Position numbers and translations under genes: made by a program
Notes under the pieces: model-generated
What the model was told of the DNA's origin: nothing
Database searches by the model: none
What the model saw: the letters and a program-made list of their open reading frames with translations, nothing else
Part shown: positions 6,852 through 8,934 of the stretch, in pieces
Layout of the letters: the number at the start of each line of letters is the position of its first letter
Numbering within the stretch: the stretch's first letter is position 1
Source of the DNA: SZUA-365 sp964635845
GTDB taxonomy: Bacteria > Bacteroidota > Ignavibacteria > SZUA-365
NCBI GenBank assembly: GCA_964635845.1
Contig: CAZWNO010000142.1
Span: forward strand, 1-8,934
DNA length: 8,934 bases
Direction: 5' to 3'

Positions 6852-7070
6852 GTGAAATCCTCGGTTACCATCCGTCTGGACGAAACGCTCGACGAGCGCC
6901 TGAATCGCATGACGGTTCTGTCCGGAAAGACGCGCAGCGAGATCGTGCGCGAGGCGCTTCGCCGGCATCTCGCTGGAATGCAATTCGAACGGCTGCGCGA
7001 GCGGCTCATGCCCTTCGCCGAGGCCAACGGCTACCTCGTCGACGAGGATGTGTTTCGCGAGTTGTCGTGA
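6852..7070 (+). CDS. CopG-type ribbon-helix-helix antitoxin, partner of the PIN toxin
   Basis: From the GTG at 6852 the product is 72 residues. It begins 'MKSSVTIRLDETLDERL', the standard opening of a CopG/ribbon-helix-helix protein: DNA-contacting strand at 3-9, helix A about 11-22, and helix B with 'KTRSEIVREALRRHL' at 26-40. The tail is 'MPFAEANGYLVDEDVFREL', a C-terminus often seen in antitoxins paired with PIN toxins of this family. The start needs judgement. ATG at 6819 has AAGGGAG at 6803-6809 and would add 11 residues, but it lies inside the -10 hexamer and its extension would encode the operator palindrome. GTG 6852 fits the promoter and family length but lacks a clear ribosome-binding site. 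Gene identity is secure and the start is not. The stop overlaps the toxin start as GTGA (7067-7070). Confidence 0.82.
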   Translation: MKSSVTIRLDETLDERLNRMTVLSGKTRSEIVREALRRHLAGMQFERLRERLMPFAEANGYLVDEDVFRELS

Positions 7071-7474
7071 ACGTCTTTCTGGACACCAACGTCCTCGTCA
7101 GCGCATTCGCCACGCGGGGACTCTGCGCCGACGTTTTCCGTCTCGTGCTCGCGCAGCACGATCTCCTGATCTCCCGCCAGGTCATCGCGGAATTCCGTCG
7201 CGTGCTGAAACGGAAATTCAGTGTTCCCGACACACTGACGGAGGAGTTCGTTGCCTTTCTCCGGGAAGCACGTGTCGTTCCGTCACCCCGACCGCCATTC
7301 CCGCATGCGGTGCGGGATGCGGATGACGCCGCCGTCCTCGCCGCCGCCATCCATGTCCGCTGCGACGTGCTCATCAGCGGGGATCCCGACCTGCTCGATA
7401 TCGCCGCCACCGTCAGCGAACTGCGCATTCTCTCTCCGCGGCAATTCTGGCAACTGCATCGGACGGGGGCTTGA
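7067..7474 (+). CDS. PIN-domain toxin (putative ribonuclease of a type II TA pair)
   Basis: The GTG at 7067 overlaps the antitoxin stop by 4 nt, indicating coupled translation. The 135-residue protein is a complete PIN domain of the 'putative toxin-antitoxin system toxin component, PIN family' group. It has D6 in 'VFLDTNVLVSAF', E42 in 'VIAEFRRVLKRKF', D84 and D87 in 'RDADDAAVLAAA', and D106 in 'LISGDPDLL', which are the acidic residues that bind Mg2+ or Mn2+ for RNA cleavage. The C-terminus 'ILSPRQFWQL' is also typical. All expected acidic positions are present, so the toxin should be active. The RNA target is unknown; related PIN toxins cut tRNA or rRNA, but I cannot assign one here. The promoter of dinB begins on its stop codon. 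Confidence 0.9.
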   Translation: MNVFLDTNVLVSAFATRGLCADVFRLVLAQHDLLISRQVIAEFRRVLKRKFSVPDTLTEEFVAFLREARVVPSPRPPFPHAVRDADDAAVLAAAIHVRCDVLISGDPDLLDIAATVSELRILSPRQFWQLHRTGA

Positions 7475-7499
7475 CATCTTCGTTCCGTTGTCGTATTAT
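7471..7499 (+). promoter_or_regulatory. Near-consensus promoter of dinB
   Basis: TTGACA at 7471-7476 (6 of 6, overlapping the TGA stop of the PIN gene) is followed by 17 nt and TATTAT at 7494-7499 (5 of 6). Transcription should start near 7506, giving an untranslated leader of about 108 nt. It shows that dinB has its own promoter and need not depend on the TA operon. Confidence 0.65.
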
Positions 7500-7501
7500 T
7501 G

Positions 7502-7519
7502 GTTAGACATAAGGCTAAC
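7502..7519. promoter_or_regulatory. 18-bp palindrome at the predicted dinB transcription start
   Basis: GTTAG (7502-7506) and CTAAC (7515-7519) are exact inverse complements separated by 8 bases and lie directly after the -10 hexamer. The position suits a repressor operator. Because dinB is often under LexA control, a LexA-type site is one option, but the sequence does not match a LexA box that I can name with confidence. Confidence 0.4.
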
Positions 7520-7523
7520 TCGC

Positions 7524-7567
7524 GGCTTTTGGCAGTTGGCCATTGGCTTTTGGCAGTTGGCCATTGG
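7524..7567 (+). repeat. Tandem 21-bp repeat, two perfect copies plus 2 nt
   Basis: Copies run 7524-7544 and 7545-7565, each starting GGCTTTTGGCAG and ending TTGGCCATT, followed by GG. The core GGCAGTTGGC occurs a third time at 7587-7596, after the hairpin at 7575-7588. The repeat lies in the dinB leader. Similar TTTTGGCAGTTGG-like repeats are, in my recollection, common between genes in some Bacteroidota/Ignavibacteriota assemblies. Confidence 0.85.
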
Positions 7568-7574
7568 TCGCAGA

Positions 7575-7588
7575 CCCGCCGTGGCGGG
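7575..7588. repeat. Short GC palindrome CCCGCC-GT-GGCGGG
   Basis: A perfect 6-bp inverted repeat with a 2-base centre, located 14 nt before the GGAG of dinB. Its outer arms and first loop bases are identical to those of the 35-bp palindrome at 8846-8880, so it may be an internally deleted member of the same repeat family. In RNA the loop is too tight for all six pairs, but a five-pair stem is possible. Confidence 0.6.
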
Positions 7589-7613
7589 CAGTTGGCAGGA
7601 ATGGAGAATCGTG

Positions 7614-8822
7614 ATGCTTGACCTCGGGGCGGCGCCCACGCGCTGCATGCATCTGGACATGGACACGTTTTTCGTGTCCGTCGAGCGCCTGATGGATCCG
7701 GCGCTCAACGGAAGGCCGGTGATCGTCGGCGGCACGCCGTTCCAGCGCGGAGTGGTGGCCGGCTGTTCGCGCGAGGCGCGGCGCTACGGCGTGCATTCGG
7801 CCATGCCGTTGCGGCAGGCCTACGAGCTGTGTCCCCAGGCCGTGTTCCTGCATCCGAACTTCACGCATTACGCCGAGTACAGCGAGCGCGTCTCCGAGCT
7901 GCTCGAGGATTTCGTGCCGGTGATGGAGAAGGCCTCGATCGACGAATTCTATCTCGACCTGAGCGGCTGCGGGCGCGTCTTCGGCAACGAGGAGCGCTGG
8001 AGCCTGCGCGTCAAGCACATCATCCTCGGCGAGCTGCATCTGCCGCTCACCTACGGCATCGCGCGCAACAAGCTGGTAGCGAAGGTGGCGACCAATGTCG
8101 GCAAGCGTGCGGGCGACCTGCGCGTGCCCGACGGCGAGGAAGCGCGCTTTCTCGCGCCGCATCCCGTGCGCATCATGCCCGGCGTGGGCGAGGTGATGGA
8201 GCGCGACCTGCTGAACATGGGCATTCCCTTCATCGGCAGCATCGCCGCGCTCTCGCTGCGGCTGTTCACGAACATGTACGGCCAGATCGGCCGCGTGCTG
8301 CACGAGCACGCGCGCGGCATCGACCATTCGCCCATCCTGCCGTACCGCCGGCAGAAGTCCCTCAGCGCCGAGCACACCTTCGACGAGGACGTGCTCGATC
8401 CGCGCGCGATGGAGGCCACGCTCAAGCAGCTGGCGGCGCGGGTGGGACGCGACCTGCGCGAGCGGCGCTTCCTCACGCGCACGATCACGCTCAAGCTGCG
8501 CTACGCCGACTTCGTCACCGCCACGAAAACGCTGCACTGCGACTACACCAACGCCGACCACGTGCTCTACCGCGTGGCCGAACGCCTGTTCCGCGCCGTC
8601 TACACCCGCCGCGTGCGCGTGCGCCTGCTCGGCATCGGCACCAGCGACCTGATCGACGACTACGGGCAGCTCTTCCTCTTCGACGAGGAGGAACGGAAAT
8701 TCGGCGGCCTCTACGAGGGACTCGACGACATCCGCCGCCGCTTCGGCAAGTACGCCATCACCTACGGCAGCGTGCTGGAGCAGCGGCAGGGGGGACACGA
8801 GGGAAGCGGAATAGGGGGATAG
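7614..8822 (+). CDS. dinB: DNA polymerase IV (Y-family translesion polymerase)
   Basis: The ATG at 7614 has GGAG at 7603-7606, 7 nt upstream; a GTG at 7611 is adjacent, but the spacing favours ATG. The frame is open further upstream, but that part translates the leader repeats and the antisense-like overlap with the PIN gene and is not coding. The 402-residue protein contains 'HLDMDTFFVSVE' (metal ligand D15, steric-gate aromatic F20), 'GVVAGCSREARRYGVHSAMP' (fingers), 'SIDEFYLDLSG' (catalytic D110, E111), 'GIARNKLVAKVAT', the helix-hairpin-helix thumb 'IMPGVGEVM', and the little-finger domain from about residue 235 on. 'QLFLF' at 352-356 fits the beta-clamp motif QLxLF. It copies past damaged bases, lacks proofreading, and is often induced by DNA damage. 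The last ~10 residues (GGHEGSGIGG) are low-complexity and come from drifting sequence at the gene end. GC is higher than in the neighbours. Confidence 0.93.
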   Translation: MLDLGAAPTRCMHLDMDTFFVSVERLMDPALNGRPVIVGGTPFQRGVVAGCSREARRYGVHSAMPLRQAYELCPQAVFLHPNFTHYAEYSERVSELLEDFVPVMEKASIDEFYLDLSGCGRVFGNEERWSLRVKHIILGELHLPLTYGIARNKLVAKVATNVGKRAGDLRVPDGEEARFLAPHPVRIMPGVGEVMERDLLNMGIPFIGSIAALSLRLFTNMYGQIGRVLHEHARGIDHSPILPYRRQKSLSAEHTFDEDVLDPRAMEATLKQLAARVGRDLRERRFLTRTITLKLRYADFVTATKTLHCDYTNADHVLYRVAERLFRAVYTRRVRVRLLGIGTSDLIDDYGQLFLFDEEERKFGGLYEGLDDIRRRFGKYAITYGSVLEQRQGGHEGSGIGG

Positions 8823-8845
8823 AGGGACGTGTACGAGTACGCTTG

Positions 8846-8934
<89 letters not shown>

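Noticed and set aside
7251..7613. N-terminal extension of dinB reaching into the PIN gene
   Set aside because: The extra residues come from another frame of the PIN gene and from the leader repeats; Pol IV normally starts just before the 'HLDMDTFF' strand, and ATG 7614 has a ribosome-binding site.

Overview
The window is a GC-rich stretch (the dinB end more so than the middle) of what looks like a Gram-negative bacterial chromosome. Genes are closely packed and every one I can support lies on the + strand. There is no phage, transposase, rRNA, tRNA or CRISPR signal. Three features point tentatively to the Bacteroidota/Ignavibacteriota (FCB) side: a DUF4153 membrane protein, a Pol IV of the 'DxDTFF...SIDEFYLDL' type, and a small methyltransferase of the 'MSEFDxKAxTWD' type. 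This taxonomic call is inference from remembered family sequences, not from a search.

Layout. (1) 1-1151: the 3' end of one class I SAM-dependent methyltransferase, then a second whose N-terminus looks cut short and which lies in the same frame just after the first gene's stop. (2) 1152-4511: a short intergenic region, then a small lipoprotein, an 11-TM DUF4153 protein and a third methyltransferase that overlaps it by 17 nt; the last two are probably one transcript. (3) 4526-5110: a RelB/DinJ-YafQ type II toxin-antitoxin (TA) pair with its own promoter and candidate operator. The toxin has Pro where E. coli YafQ has catalytic His87. (4) 5207-6697: a K+/H+ (CPA1, NhaP2/CvrA-like) antiporter with a C-terminal RCK_C/TrkA_C domain. 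(5) 6792-7474: a second TA pair, a CopG-type ribbon-helix-helix antitoxin with a PIN-domain toxin, behind a near-consensus promoter and a near-perfect 19-bp palindrome. (6) 7471-8822: dinB (DNA polymerase IV) behind another near-consensus promoter, an 18-bp palindrome at the predicted transcription start, and a leader holding a duplicated 21-bp repeat and a short GC hairpin. (7) 8823-8934: a 35-bp nested palindrome followed by at least nine perfect copies of a 6-bp repeat running off the window.

How the parts work together. The two TA modules are self-contained, autoregulated units either side of an ion antiporter, and dinB follows the second. The most interesting patterns are regulatory. Both TA promoters carry inverted repeats built from the same half-site, TGT(A/G)NNACA, although the antitoxins belong to different ribbon-helix-helix families. 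dinB has a strong promoter with a palindrome placed where a repressor would act. The intergenic DNA around dinB is rich in small dispersed-type repeats. I see no convincing new multi-gene system; the window is mostly household and accessory genes with some notable regulatory and repeat structure.
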